This document shows positions 1 to 7,721 of a stretch of 40,831 nt of DNA, piece by piece. Positions within the stretch are counted from its first letter, which is position 1, and the number at the start of each line of letters is the position of its first letter. This DNA is from UKL13-2 sp031368465 (lineage in GTDB: Bacteria; Pseudomonadota; Gammaproteobacteria; Burkholderiales; Usitatibacteraceae). The stretch covers positions 1 through 40,831 of the forward strand of contig JANMNT010000380.1 in NCBI GenBank assembly GCA_031368465.1, given 5' to 3'. The notes under the pieces are model-generated. The model made no database searches and was not told the DNA's origin. It saw only the letters and a list, made by a program, of their open reading frames with translations. Position numbers and translations under genes: made by a program.

Positions 1-1
1 A

Positions 2-97
2 TCGCCATTCCACGCGCCGTTTGAAGCAAAAATGCTGCAAAGACCCCTCCAGATGGCGCGTTTTAATAACCAGTTCCACCGTTGGACATCACCATGA
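2..97 (+). CDS. 3' end of an upstream gene (partial)
   Basis: An open frame enters from the left edge and stops at TGA 95-97, giving about 31 codons rich in F, R and Q and ending in the residues FHRWTSP. I do not recognise the family. The only support is structural: its stop would overlap the ATG of the next gene in an ATGA arrangement, the coupling used at four other junctions in this window (3760, 9722, 25974, 33679). It may be the last gene of an operon that continues into the ACAD pair. It could equally be a chance open frame. Confidence 0.35.
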   Translation, partial: SPFHAPFEAKMLQRPLQMARFNNQFHRWTSP

Positions 98-1290
98 ACG
101 TTGATTACTCTCCCGCCGAACAAGCTTTTCAGTCAGAGGTCACGGCATTTCTCGCCAAACACCTGCCGGACGATATCCGCCACAAAGGATTGCACGGCAA
201 ACGCCTGGGCCGCGACGATTACATGCGCTGGCAGCGTATTCTGTTTGACCACGGCTGGGGCGGACCGTATTGGCCGAAGGAATACGGCGGCACCGCTTGG
301 AATCAAACCGAAATTTTTATTTTTGAACAAGCCTGCCTTGAAGCCGGCGCGCCGTCGCTGATTGCATTCGGTCAACGCATGTTGGCACCGGTGTTGATGG
401 CGTTTGGCACGCCCGAACAAAAAGCGCAGCATTTGCCACGCATCCTGAATGGTGAAATTTTTTGGTGTCAGGGTTACTCCGAGCCCGGCTCCGGTTCTGA
501 TCTGGCGTCACTCAAGACCAAGGCCGAACGCATCGGCGATAAATACATCGTAAATGGACAAAAAATCTGGACCACCTTGGCGCAACACGCCGACTGGATT
601 TTTTGTCTGGTTCGTACCAATAGTGAAGGCCGGCAGCAACAGGGGATTTCTTTTCTGCTGATCGACATGAAAACACCCGGCGTGACGGTGCGGCCGATCA
701 TTATGCTCGACGGCGAGCACGAAGTGAACGAGGTGTTTTTCGACAATGTTGAAGTGCCCGTGACAAATCTGGTCGGCGAAGAAAACAAGGGCTGGACCTG
801 TGCAAAATTTTTGTTGTCGCACGAACGTACCGGCCTGAATCTGGTGGCGGTTTCAAAATTGTTGATGCAACGGTTGCATCAAATCGCACGAACGGAAATG
901 TCAGACGGTAAACCGTTGATTGACGACCTTCGTTTCCGTGACCGTCTCGCACAATGCGAAATGGAATTAATGGCGCACGAGATGACGCTGTTGCGTACGT
1001 TGGACGCCATGGCCAAAAAAGGCGCACCCGGTGCAGAAGCATCAATCCTCAAAATTCGCGGCACCGAAGTCGCACAGGCGATTTTTGAATTGACCATGTA
1101 TGCGGCGGGACCGGAAGCGTTGGCGCATTTGCCCGAGGCGTTTGACGCCGCCTGGACAGGCGAGCCGGTCGGCGAGGATTACACGCCAATGGTCGCGGGT
1201 GACTACTTTAATATGCGCAAACTCAGCATCTTTGGCGGCTCCAACGAAATTCAAAAAAACATTGTCGCCCAGCACGTGCTGGGTCTTTAG
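94..1290 (+). CDS. Acyl-CoA dehydrogenase, alpha-type (catalytic) subunit
   Basis: A 398-residue flavoprotein that should oxidise an acyl-CoA to the 2,3-enoyl-CoA in the cytoplasm. Visible motifs are the substrate/FAD loop WCQGYSEPGSGSDL (about 124-137), LLSHERTG, whose Glu (about 244) aligns with the isovaleryl-CoA-dehydrogenase-type catalytic base, and GGSNEIQ near the C-terminus. It lacks the RxxFG and QxxGGxG elements that complete the FAD site in homomeric ACADs; the next gene has them. This is the pattern of alpha2beta2 ACADs known from steroid side-chain degradation. The start is ATG 94, which overlaps a possible upstream stop. TTG 82 would add four residues. A 19-nt gap to the beta gene indicates one operon. 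The substrate is unknown. Confidence 0.9.
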   Translation: MNVDYSPAEQAFQSEVTAFLAKHLPDDIRHKGLHGKRLGRDDYMRWQRILFDHGWGGPYWPKEYGGTAWNQTEIFIFEQACLEAGAPSLIAFGQRMLAPVLMAFGTPEQKAQHLPRILNGEIFWCQGYSEPGSGSDLASLKTKAERIGDKYIVNGQKIWTTLAQHADWIFCLVRTNSEGRQQQGISFLLIDMKTPGVTVRPIIMLDGEHEVNEVFFDNVEVPVTNLVGEENKGWTCAKFLLSHERTGLNLVAVSKLLMQRLHQIARTEMSDGKPLIDDLRFRDRLAQCEMELMAHEMTLLRTLDAMAKKGAPGAEASILKIRGTEVAQAIFELTMYAAGPEALAHLPEAFDAAWTGEPVGEDYTPMVAGDYFNMRKLSIFGGSNEIQKNIVAQHVLGL

Positions 1291-1309
1291 AAATACAGCA
1301 GAGACGGAA

Positions 1310-2467
1310 ATGGAATTTTCACTGAACCCGGAACAGCAGCAACTCAATGATTCGCTGCGACGTTACCTCGATAAAAATTACACGTTTGATGCGCGTCGCC
1401 GGCAGCTTCAAACCGCTGATGGATTTTCGACGACCCATTGGCAGGCGTTTGCCGAATTCGGCTTGCTTGGCATCGGCATGCCAGAGGCAGCGGGCGGCAT
1501 GGGTACAGCCACCAATCTGGGTGGCAGCGGCTGCGCGGCGGAAGACACGATGATTGTGATGACGTGTTTTGGCCGCTCGCTGGTGGTGGAACCGTATCTC
1601 TCCACGGTGGTACTGTGCGGCAATGTGTTGCGCGACCATGTCGGTGGTACGGAGATGTTGGCGGCGATTGTTGCCGGTGACAAAACCATGGCGTTGGCGG
1701 TGTACGAGCGGGCGGGGCGCTATCAAGGCAGTCACGTTGCCACCACCGCACGACGTGATGGTGACGGATATGTATTAAACGGTGCCAAAGCCGTGGTGCT
1801 ACACGGTGATGCCGCTGATACACTGATTGTGTCGGCGCGCACCGGTGGCGCGGTTGGTGACAAAAATGGTATTTCATTATTTGTCGTTGAGAGAGACAGC
1901 GCCGGCCTTGGTGTGCGCGGCTACCCAACCAACGATGGTATGCGTGCCGCCGAGATCACGCTCAAGGACGTGCGCGTTTCCGGTGGGGCATTGATTGGCA
2001 CGGAGGGTGGCGCGTACCCAATCATCGAACAAGCGCTTGGCTGTGGCATTGCCGCATTGTGCGCGGAGGCGGTCGGCGCCATGGAAGCGTTGGGTGAACA
2101 AACGCTTGAATACCTGAAAAGTCGGAAGCAATTTGGTGTGGCCATCGGCACGTTCCAGGCGTTGCAACATCGCATGGTCGACATGTTTATCGCCACCGAG
2201 CAGGCGCGATCCATCACCATGTTGGCGGCACTGAAGGTCGATTCCGACGACCTCAATGAGCGGCGGCGTGTGCTGGCAGCGGCAAAGTCACTGGTCGGGC
2301 AGTCGGCGCGGTTGGTTGGCCAGCAGGCGGTACAGCTGCATGGTGGTATGGGCGTAACCGATGAATTGCCGATCAGCCACTATTTCAAGCGCCTGACGGC
2401 GATTGATATGACCTTTGGTGATGCCCACTATCATCGTGGACAACTTGGGGCGTTACTCGCGGCTTAA
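1310..2467 (+). CDS. Acyl-CoA dehydrogenase, beta-type (FAD-completing) subunit
   Basis: A 385-residue ACAD paralogue starting at ATG 1310. It carries the FAD-contact motifs RKQFG (272-276) and QLHGGMG (342-348). Where the alpha subunit has HERTG it reads LGCGIAAL, with no Glu, and its C-terminus reads TFGD in place of the NEIQ-type motif. It is therefore unlikely to be active alone and probably forms a heterotetramer with the preceding gene's product; in this architecture the FAD site is shared at the interface. Compared with the second beta-type protein (15236-16438) it has an extra Gly/Ala-rich loop of roughly 15 residues around 64-80. The family call is firm; the partner assignment follows from adjacency and motif complementarity. 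Confidence 0.88.
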   Translation: MEFSLNPEQQQLNDSLRRYLDKNYTFDARRRQLQTADGFSTTHWQAFAEFGLLGIGMPEAAGGMGTATNLGGSGCAAEDTMIVMTCFGRSLVVEPYLSTVVLCGNVLRDHVGGTEMLAAIVAGDKTMALAVYERAGRYQGSHVATTARRDGDGYVLNGAKAVVLHGDAADTLIVSARTGGAVGDKNGISLFVVERDSAGLGVRGYPTNDGMRAAEITLKDVRVSGGALIGTEGGAYPIIEQALGCGIAALCAEAVGAMEALGEQTLEYLKSRKQFGVAIGTFQALQHRMVDMFIATEQARSITMLAALKVDSDDLNERRRVLAAAKSLVGQSARLVGQQAVQLHGGMGVTDELPISHYFKRLTAIDMTFGDAHYHRGQLGALLAA

Positions 2468-2699
2468 GGCTTGTCCGCTTGGATTGGCTGTTCAATCGGC
2501 AAATTCGACCGAGGCAGATTATGTCGGAAGGCACGAAGGATTTTATTGCCGGCCATTCCACAACCTTTTCACCCAAACTACTGTGCCTAAGCTCACGTCG
2601 GCAAACGATAAACCGTAGGTCGAGTGAACCTAGCGACAATTGAATTCGGGTCGTCGCTCGTTCGACTGATCATGGATTTCCAGACGATTTTGGTTATTG
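2468..2699 (+). other. Intergenic stretch after the ACAD pair
   Basis: Together with the promoter region that follows, this forms a gene-free gap of 312 nt. I see no convincing gene, RNA or strong terminator here. A weak 5-bp inverted repeat (GATTG/CAATC) lies shortly after the stop codon. Short open frames on both strands lack ribosome-binding sites and recognisable protein features. Confidence 0.5.
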
Positions 2700-2714
2700 T
2701 CGTTACCGTAACGA
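2700..2714. promoter_or_regulatory. 15-bp perfect palindrome upstream of the VOC operon
   Basis: TCGTTAC-C-GTAACGA is a perfect inverted repeat with 7-bp arms. A second copy of the half-site, GGTAAC at 2716-2721, follows it. It lies 16 nt upstream of the shared 20-bp operator-like motif and about 18 nt before a -35 box, a usual place for an activator or a second repressor. The half-site differs from the shared motif, so a different regulator is likely. The symmetry is directly visible; function is inference. Confidence 0.4.
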
Positions 2715-2729
2715 TGGTAACAAGCATCA

Positions 2730-2749
2730 CTATTGACAGTTTGTCTAAT
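2730..2749 (+). promoter_or_regulatory. TetR operator candidate (VOC-SDR operon)
   Basis: CTATTGACAGTTTGTCTAAT matches the motif found at 7689, 19159, 20899 and 24715. It also reads as a near-dyad, ATTGAC ... GTC(T)AAT. It overlaps the -35 box (TTGACA, 2733-2738) of the promoter described in the next entry, so a bound repressor would block RNA polymerase. Confidence 0.55.
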
Positions 2750-2760
2750 AACGGCATAAT
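2733..2760 (+). promoter_or_regulatory. Sigma70-type promoter for the VOC-SDR-SDR operon
   Basis: A consensus -35 box TTGACA (2733-2738) and a -10 box CATAAT (2755-2760, one mismatch to TATAAT) are separated by 16 nt. A GGAG ribosome-binding site follows at 2769-2772 and the ATG at 2780, so the leader would be very short. The operator candidate at 2730-2749 covers the -35 box and part of the spacer. Confidence 0.6.
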
Positions 2761-2779
2761 GACGTGATGGAGACTTGCC

Positions 2780-3763
2780 ATGATTAGGGGCATACATCAC
2801 GTCGGCCTGACTGTAGCGGACGCACGCGCTGCGATTGCATTCTTTTCGTCAGCAGCTGATGTCATTGCATTGGCAAATGTTGAATCGCAGCTGGAACTGC
2901 CAACAAGTGCTGCGGCACGCGCGCCTCCTGATGTGTCGATGCTACGTAGTGCAAACGCCTACTTGAGATTTCTTGAGCCGCTAAAGGATTCAGCGCCGCG
3001 CCAAGTAATGCGACCTGTCGCCGAGGCTGGCATTGTTCACATTTGCCTGCAATCTACCAGCATTGATTATTTGTACGGACGCTTCAAGGAGGCGGGTGCA
3101 ACCTTTCATGCGCCGCCTGTTGATCTGGGCACCGGGTTCATGTATTCCTATGCACGTGATCCTGAAGCCAATGTGGTTGAGTTGGAGGGGGTACCGCCTG
3201 TGTGGGTAGATCCCACGCCATGGATTGCCCATGTTTCATTTACGTCGGCAAACATCGACCGCTTGGTTGCGTTCTATTCCGACGTCTTTGGCGAAACCGC
3301 TATTCGCAGTCCGCGCGTGGGCCCAAACAGCCGTTTCGACGCAATTTCCGGAATGAAGGACACTGAATTTAAAGCCGCATGGATACCGGCCGGAAACATG
3401 CAGGTTGAAGTCATTCAGTATTTTCAGCCGGCCACTTTGGCGCATACATCGCCGCGCTCTTTGGGTGACGTCGGCTATAGCTACATATGTTTTGAGGTTA
3501 CAAACTTGCAGCAGGCGAGTGCTCATGTTATGTCTTTGGGTGCGACGCAATCGCTGGAACTCGCCGCCCTGGGCACCGCCAATTGTTTTGTCTGCGCTGA
3601 CCCAGATGGGAATATCCTTGTTTTGATGGCGTTGGATGCGGCTACGCAAGCATTTTCCATCGCAGCGCTGCCAGACCCGATGATTATTTCGCGCATGGCG
3701 ACAATGCGCGAGCAACTAAAGGGTATGCAGGAACAGAACCCAAAAAAGGCAACAATCCAATGA
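2780..3763 (+). CDS. Two-domain VOC (glyoxalase/extradiol dioxygenase-fold) protein
   Basis: A 327-residue protein with two vicinal-oxygen-chelate modules. Module 1 (about 1-137) opens with HHVGLTV (H6/H7) and has H87 and E134 as possible metal ligands. Module 2 (about 148-290) opens with IAHVSF (H151). The fold covers glyoxalases, epimerases such as methylmalonyl-CoA epimerase, and ring-cleaving dioxygenases; I cannot choose among them from sequence. A GGAG site stands 7 nt before the ATG. The gene heads an operon with two SDR genes, and its stop overlaps the next ATG (ATGA). Placement beside ACAD and SDR genes suggests a role in degrading a cyclic or branched CoA ester (inference). Confidence 0.8.
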   Translation: MIRGIHHVGLTVADARAAIAFFSSAADVIALANVESQLELPTSAAARAPPDVSMLRSANAYLRFLEPLKDSAPRQVMRPVAEAGIVHICLQSTSIDYLYGRFKEAGATFHAPPVDLGTGFMYSYARDPEANVVELEGVPPVWVDPTPWIAHVSFTSANIDRLVAFYSDVFGETAIRSPRVGPNSRFDAISGMKDTEFKAAWIPAGNMQVEVIQYFQPATLAHTSPRSLGDVGYSYICFEVTNLQQASAHVMSLGATQSLELAALGTANCFVCADPDGNILVLMALDAATQAFSIAALPDPMIISRMATMREQLKGMQEQNPKKATIQ

Positions 3764-4539
3764 CGGCCGCCAAAATACTCGACAAACGTGTTGCGATCAT
3801 CACCGGTGCCGCGCGCGGTATTGGCTTGGCCACGGTTCATGCATTCGCTAAAGCGGGTGCCACAATTGTTGCATTTGACTTACCACAGGCGCCGTTCGAC
3901 GACGCGCAAAAGATTGCCGATGCGAGTGGCGTTGCATTCTTCGCTTTCCCGGGTGACGTTGCGAATGCATCAGACTGGCAGCGTGTAGTCAGCGAAACAA
4001 CGTCAAAATTTGGCAAGCTCGATATTCTTGTAAACAATGCCGGTATTTCAGGTGCGCTCTGTTCAATGCTGGATTACCCAGATGAGGTGTTTGATCAGGT
4101 GATGGCGGTGAATGCGCGCGGCGTGTTTCTGGGCATGAAGTATTGTGGCCAGGCGATGAAAACACATGGTGGCGCAATCGTTAATATCTCCTCAGTTTCG
4201 GGGATAGGTGGCGGCCGATATGTTATTGCCTACACGGCGAGCAAGCATGCGGTGGTGGGCATGACCAAGCTGGCGGCGACCGAATTGGCGGCATTCAAAA
4301 TTCGTGTTAACGCGCTCTGTCCCGCGCCGACGGCGACAGAGATGATGTTTGAAATGGCTCGCTCGCGCTCGCCGGACGACCCTGATGCTGTACGGCGTGA
4401 TTTGTCGCGCATGATCCCCTTGGGTCGTTATGGCGAACCGGAAGAAATTGCCGGTGCCATCTTGTTTTTGGCGAGCGACGCCGCCTCTTTCATCACAGGG
4501 ACTGCGATCCCGATCGATGGCGGTTTGAAAGCGAGTTAG
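3760..4539 (+). CDS. Short-chain dehydrogenase/reductase (SDR), classical type
   Basis: A 259-residue NAD(P)-dependent oxidoreductase of the classical SDR family, expected to interconvert a hydroxyl and a ketone. It has the TGAARGIG nucleotide-binding motif (15-22), NNAG (92-95) and the catalytic triad S145, Y158 (YTASK) and K162. An Asp at position 40 after the second strand (AFD) favours NAD(H) over NADP(H). Length is normal. It is translationally coupled to the VOC gene and followed 26 nt later by a second SDR. A hydroxyacyl-CoA or hydroxysteroid-like substrate would fit the neighbourhood, but this is inference. Confidence 0.9.
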   Translation: MTAAKILDKRVAIITGAARGIGLATVHAFAKAGATIVAFDLPQAPFDDAQKIADASGVAFFAFPGDVANASDWQRVVSETTSKFGKLDILVNNAGISGALCSMLDYPDEVFDQVMAVNARGVFLGMKYCGQAMKTHGGAIVNISSVSGIGGGRYVIAYTASKHAVVGMTKLAATELAAFKIRVNALCPAPTATEMMFEMARSRSPDDPDAVRRDLSRMIPLGRYGEPEEIAGAILFLASDAASFITGTAIPIDGGLKAS

Positions 4540-4565
4540 GGGCGAACAACTTAGGAGTAGCGGGT

Positions 4566-5333
4566 ATGGATCTGGGTCTTCGTGGTCGTCGAGTGCTGGT
4601 CACGGGTGGTAGCCGTGGAATCGGGCGTGCAATTGCAGAAGGCATGGCTGCAGAAGGTGCGTCAGTGGCAATCTGTGCACGTGGTGTAGATGGCGTAAAT
4701 ACAGTCGTCGCTGCGCTTAAAGCCAAAGGCGTTGACGCCTATGGCGAGGCGTTTGACGTGCGTGACGCAAATGCGCTAAGGGGCTGGTTTGAGCGTGCTA
4801 GTGCCCATCTTGGTGGTGTTGACGTAGTTGTCAGCAATGTATCAACCAGACCATCTGCGATGGGGCTGCAAATGTGGCGGGACGGCTTTGAAAGTGACAT
4901 TTTGCAGCACGTGCAACTGACCGAATTGGCGATTCCAGCATTAAAGGCGGGAACGTCACCCAGTTTGGTATTTATTGCCTCGATTGCTGCCGTCATGACA
5001 AATCTGCCGCCGCACGAAGAGGCCTACGGCGCCATGAAGGCAGCGCTGGTTAACTACGTCGGACAACTCGCCGCCAAACAAGCGGCTGCGGGAATTCGTG
5101 TCAATGCGGTATCACCCGGGCCGATACTGTTTGACGGCGGCGAATGGGATACAAATCGTACCGAGCGGCCACAATTGTTCGCGGCGGCTTCGCGCCTGCC
5201 GGCAATGGGTCGTCTGGGCACGCCCGGGGAGGTAGCCAATGCCGTTGTGTTCCTGGCAAGTCCAGCGGCGAGCTATATCACCGGGGCAAATTTGCGCGTT
5301 GATGGTGGCGCGATCAAAGTCAGCAACTTCTAG
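4566..5333 (+). CDS. Short-chain dehydrogenase/reductase with altered NNAG motif
   Basis: A 255-residue SDR with TGGSRGIG (13-20), S139, Y154 and K158 (YGAMK). The usual NNAG is SNVS (90-93), a variant known in some SDR subgroups; the catalytic residues remain, so activity is expected. The Arg in ICARG after the second strand may indicate NADPH preference. An AGGAG site lies 10 nt before the ATG. The last codons read TTC TAG, and the CTAG at 5330-5333 also encodes the stop of the convergent epoxide-hydrolase-like gene. It probably works with the preceding SDR on the same catabolic route. The exact substrate cannot be told. Confidence 0.88.
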   Translation: MDLGLRGRRVLVTGGSRGIGRAIAEGMAAEGASVAICARGVDGVNTVVAALKAKGVDAYGEAFDVRDANALRGWFERASAHLGGVDVVVSNVSTRPSAMGLQMWRDGFESDILQHVQLTELAIPALKAGTSPSLVFIASIAAVMTNLPPHEEAYGAMKAALVNYVGQLAAKQAAAGIRVNAVSPGPILFDGGEWDTNRTERPQLFAAASRLPAMGRLGTPGEVANAVVFLASPAASYITGANLRVDGGAIKVSNF

Positions 5334-6217
5334 GTCAGGTCGATATATTCGCGAATGAGACCGATTATTTGGTCAGGCATTTCATGGACCAAGCCGTGAC
5401 CGCCCGATTGAATTTTCTTGATCGTCAAACGTGGGACATACCGTTGCAGGCCATCGAGCAGACCCGGCAACAACAGCTGGTCTTGCATCCCCCAGATAAC
5501 CAACGTTGGTACGTTTACAACCACTGGCGCTGGGTCGGTGAATTGTGTCGTCAGCAGCGGCGTTGAATCGTCTCCGACGACAAGGTCGGATGCGCGATAC
5601 CAGTTGAGCATCGCCGTTAATGCGCCTGTCCGTGCCCAACACTCGAGTTGATTTCTTTTATCGTCCTCAGACATTGCTGCACTTGCCAGATGCACACCAA
5701 ACAGAGAGTCCCAGAAAGCTTCTAGGCCCATCGACATCAAACGTTCTTCACAGGCGGGATCGCGGAACCGATTTATGTATTGCGAGGCCGCACGCTGTTT
5801 TGGGTCATTGATCAACGCTTGCTGAAAAATGGTTGGATGCGGCGCGTTGATGACAATCATGCGCTCTAGTAGCTCGGGATATTGCGCCGCAAAATGCCAT
5901 GCAACGATACCACCCCAGTCGTGCCCTATCAATGTAAATGGCTTCTTGCCAAGGTGCGATACCAGCGCGTGAATATCCCCGACTATCGTCGACATCGCGT
6001 AACCGCTGACCGAAGTGGGCTTGTCGGAAGCGCCAAAACCACGATTGTCCGGCGCAACAACGTGAAAACGGTCGGCGAATGCGCGCAAAAAAGCGCGCCA
6101 ACTAAGGTGGTTTTCGGGAAAGCCGTGCAGACACAACATTAGCTCATCATTGTCCAACCCGGTTTGGGCAACATTGAGTTGTACACCACCTAGTAACACA
6201 CGATTGACTTCGATCAT
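5330..6217 (-). CDS. Alpha/beta hydrolase, epoxide-hydrolase-like
   Basis: A 295-residue cytoplasmic alpha/beta hydrolase. The oxyanion motif is HGFPE (31-35). The nucleophile elbow GHDWGG places an Asp (D100) where esterases have Ser, as in epoxide hydrolases and haloalkane dehalogenases. D246 (WGMQD) and H274 (GGHGLVHE) complete the triad. A cap-domain NWYR motif (about 205-208) supports epoxide hydrolase over dehalogenase. I start at ATG 6217, which has GGAG about 10 nt upstream and lies 17 nt after the preceding gene's stop. A longer in-frame extension would overlap that gene. It is the second gene of the operon starting at 7647 and ends tail-to-tail with the SDR gene. Confidence 0.85.
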   Translation of the reverse strand: MIEVNRVLLGGVQLNVAQTGLDNDELMLCLHGFPENHLSWRAFLRAFADRFHVVAPDNRGFGASDKPTSVSGYAMSTIVGDIHALVSHLGKKPFTLIGHDWGGIVAWHFAAQYPELLERMIVINAPHPTIFQQALINDPKQRAASQYINRFRDPACEERLMSMGLEAFWDSLFGVHLASAAMSEDDKRNQLECWARTGALTAMLNWYRASDLVVGDDSTPLLTTQFTDPAPVVVNVPTLVIWGMQDQLLLPGLLDGLQRYVPRLTIKKIQSGGHGLVHEMPDQIIGLIREYIDLT

Positions 6218-6234
6218 GGCGACAAAAGCTCCGA

Positions 6235-7647
6235 CTACTCGCCCACCCCGCGACGATGCATCTCCAACCCGAGTGCCCAGCGGCGTTGGAAGCCCCGCCA
6301 ATATTGCGCGGTTTCATTGGTCCCGTTCGCAACGGTGCCACCGGTGTTTTGCCCAAAAGGTATGGGCCACTTTGCATCGCTGGATTTAACGGTCGGCACG
6401 TCAAGAAAGGTACGCCGGTTTGTAATGCCCTTAAGGTGTAAATCCAGAAATGCCGTCAAGAAATGTTGGTTGATGGCAGTGATACGGTCTTTGCGCCAGA
6501 CCGGCTCATCGAAATACTCCCGTGCCATAAAATCCCTCAAGGCTTCAGCAGGCGGCGGGTTTCCGCCGATATTGTGTCGCGCCTGTTGAAACACAAGCAT
6601 GTGCCGGGAGGTTGCCTTCATATTGCCGAACAGGTACCGAACGCCCTCGTCATAGTCGACGATATCATCCTTGTCACCGACGACAAAAAGTGTCGGCGAT
6701 TTGATGGACTGCAGACTTGCGATTGTCCAGGCGCGGTTGGCTGGTTGTCCGCCCCAGGGCGCCATTAATACCAGCGCCTTGATGTTACTTACGCGTTGGC
6801 CGGCGGCCGCGTCAAACGCCGTGCTGCCTTCAATCAACGGGGCCATGATTGCAGCCGGGATCTGCTTGAATGTGGGGCTCGATGGATCATAACCCGCACC
6901 TGCAGTTGTGAGAGCGCCAAACCCTCCCATCGAATAACCAATGATGCCAATCGATGATGTGTCGATTATTCGTCCGATGGTATCGTCATTCTTTTTCGCT
7001 AAAGCAACAAACTGTTCGAGGACGAATTGCTGGTCGCGTGACCGATGGACGATTGCCGAGCCAAATGACAGGGCAAAACTTCCTGCATCCGAAAAGGCGG
7101 CGTCTGCATGATCGATGGCGACGACGACATACCCCTTGGAGGCGATGTTTTCCGTCAAGTAAGTCATAAACGTGCTCCAACCGCCAAAGCCGTGTGAGAC
7201 CAACACGAGTGGATAACGCCTCTCTGGCAATGCAGGCGCATCTCTTATCGCAACACCGACATGCGTAAATTCCTTCTTTTTGCCACCCGCTCTATCATCA
7301 CCGGATCGTGGCAGTGTTGCTTGATACCGAACATTTTCGGCGCCCGCTGCCGGCGTTGATGCGGGGTACCAGACTTCCACGGGCAGCATGCGATCCGATT
7401 TGGAAGCAACACCAAATGTCTTCACCAGTTTCGGGATATCCGGTTGGTCGGGATTGTTCAGAGTCATACTGCGTACGCCAACTGCCATTGTGCCAATGCT
7501 GGCAAGCTCTGGCGCATCCGCTTGGGGCACGCTATAGGGTGCTGACGCCCGCGCCAGCACGCTGAACAATATGGCCATAAAACACAAGGTGCGGAGCGAA
7601 GCCGACAGGCGGACGGGACCCAAACGGGTGACGGTAAACGGGTTCAT
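6235..7647 (-). CDS. Exported alpha/beta hydrolase (PAF-acetylhydrolase/dienelactone-hydrolase-like)
   Basis: A 470-residue hydrolase with an N-terminal signal peptide: basic start, hydrophobic core and a likely cut after ARASA near residue 36. Ser 239 in GYSMGG is the nucleophile, with an Asp in GDKDD (about 324-328) and H358 (ARHN). The layout resembles large secreted hydrolases of the PAF-acetylhydrolase and polyester-hydrolase-like groups, which cut short ester bonds of lipids. ATG 7647 is chosen because a perfect GGAGG stands 7 nt before it; an ATG 30 nt upstream lacks this. It is divergent from the GH42 gene, and the 74-nt gap holds the shared operator motif. It may deacylate the substrate outside the inner membrane (inference). 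Confidence 0.82.
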   Translation of the reverse strand: MNPFTVTRLGPVRLSASLRTLCFMAILFSVLARASAPYSVPQADAPELASIGTMAVGVRSMTLNNPDQPDIPKLVKTFGVASKSDRMLPVEVWYPASTPAAGAENVRYQATLPRSGDDRAGGKKKEFTHVGVAIRDAPALPERRYPLVLVSHGFGGWSTFMTYLTENIASKGYVVVAIDHADAAFSDAGSFALSFGSAIVHRSRDQQFVLEQFVALAKKNDDTIGRIIDTSSIGIIGYSMGGFGALTTAGAGYDPSSPTFKQIPAAIMAPLIEGSTAFDAAAGQRVSNIKALVLMAPWGGQPANRAWTIASLQSIKSPTLFVVGDKDDIVDYDEGVRYLFGNMKATSRHMLVFQQARHNIGGNPPPAEALRDFMAREYFDEPVWRKDRITAINQHFLTAFLDLHLKGITNRRTFLDVPTVKSSDAKWPIPFGQNTGGTVANGTNETAQYWRGFQRRWALGLEMHRRGVGE

Positions 7648-7688
7648 ACCTAGACCTCCAAATGATTCATTTGTCATGAAAGAATAGT

Positions 7689-7708
7689 ATTATACTTTTC
7701 GTCAATAA
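7689..7708 (-). promoter_or_regulatory. TetR operator candidate (galactosidase/hydrolase divergent promoter)
   Basis: On the minus strand this reads TTATTGACGAAAAGTATAAT, aligned base for base with the motifs at 19159, 20899 and 24715. It lies in the 74-nt gap between the divergent hydrolase (start 7647) and GH42 (start 7722) genes, 13 nt before the GH42 start, where a bound protein would block transcription of the galactoside operon and probably of the hydrolase operon. A possible -10 box, TATACT (7691-7696), overlaps it. Confidence 0.6.
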
Positions 7709-7721
7709 TGGAGAAAACGCT

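Noticed and set aside
6218..6301. Longer epoxide-hydrolase-like protein starting within the upstream hydrolase gene
   Set aside because: The added residues overlap the end of the preceding gene and do not match the family N-terminus; ATG 6217 has a GGAG site.
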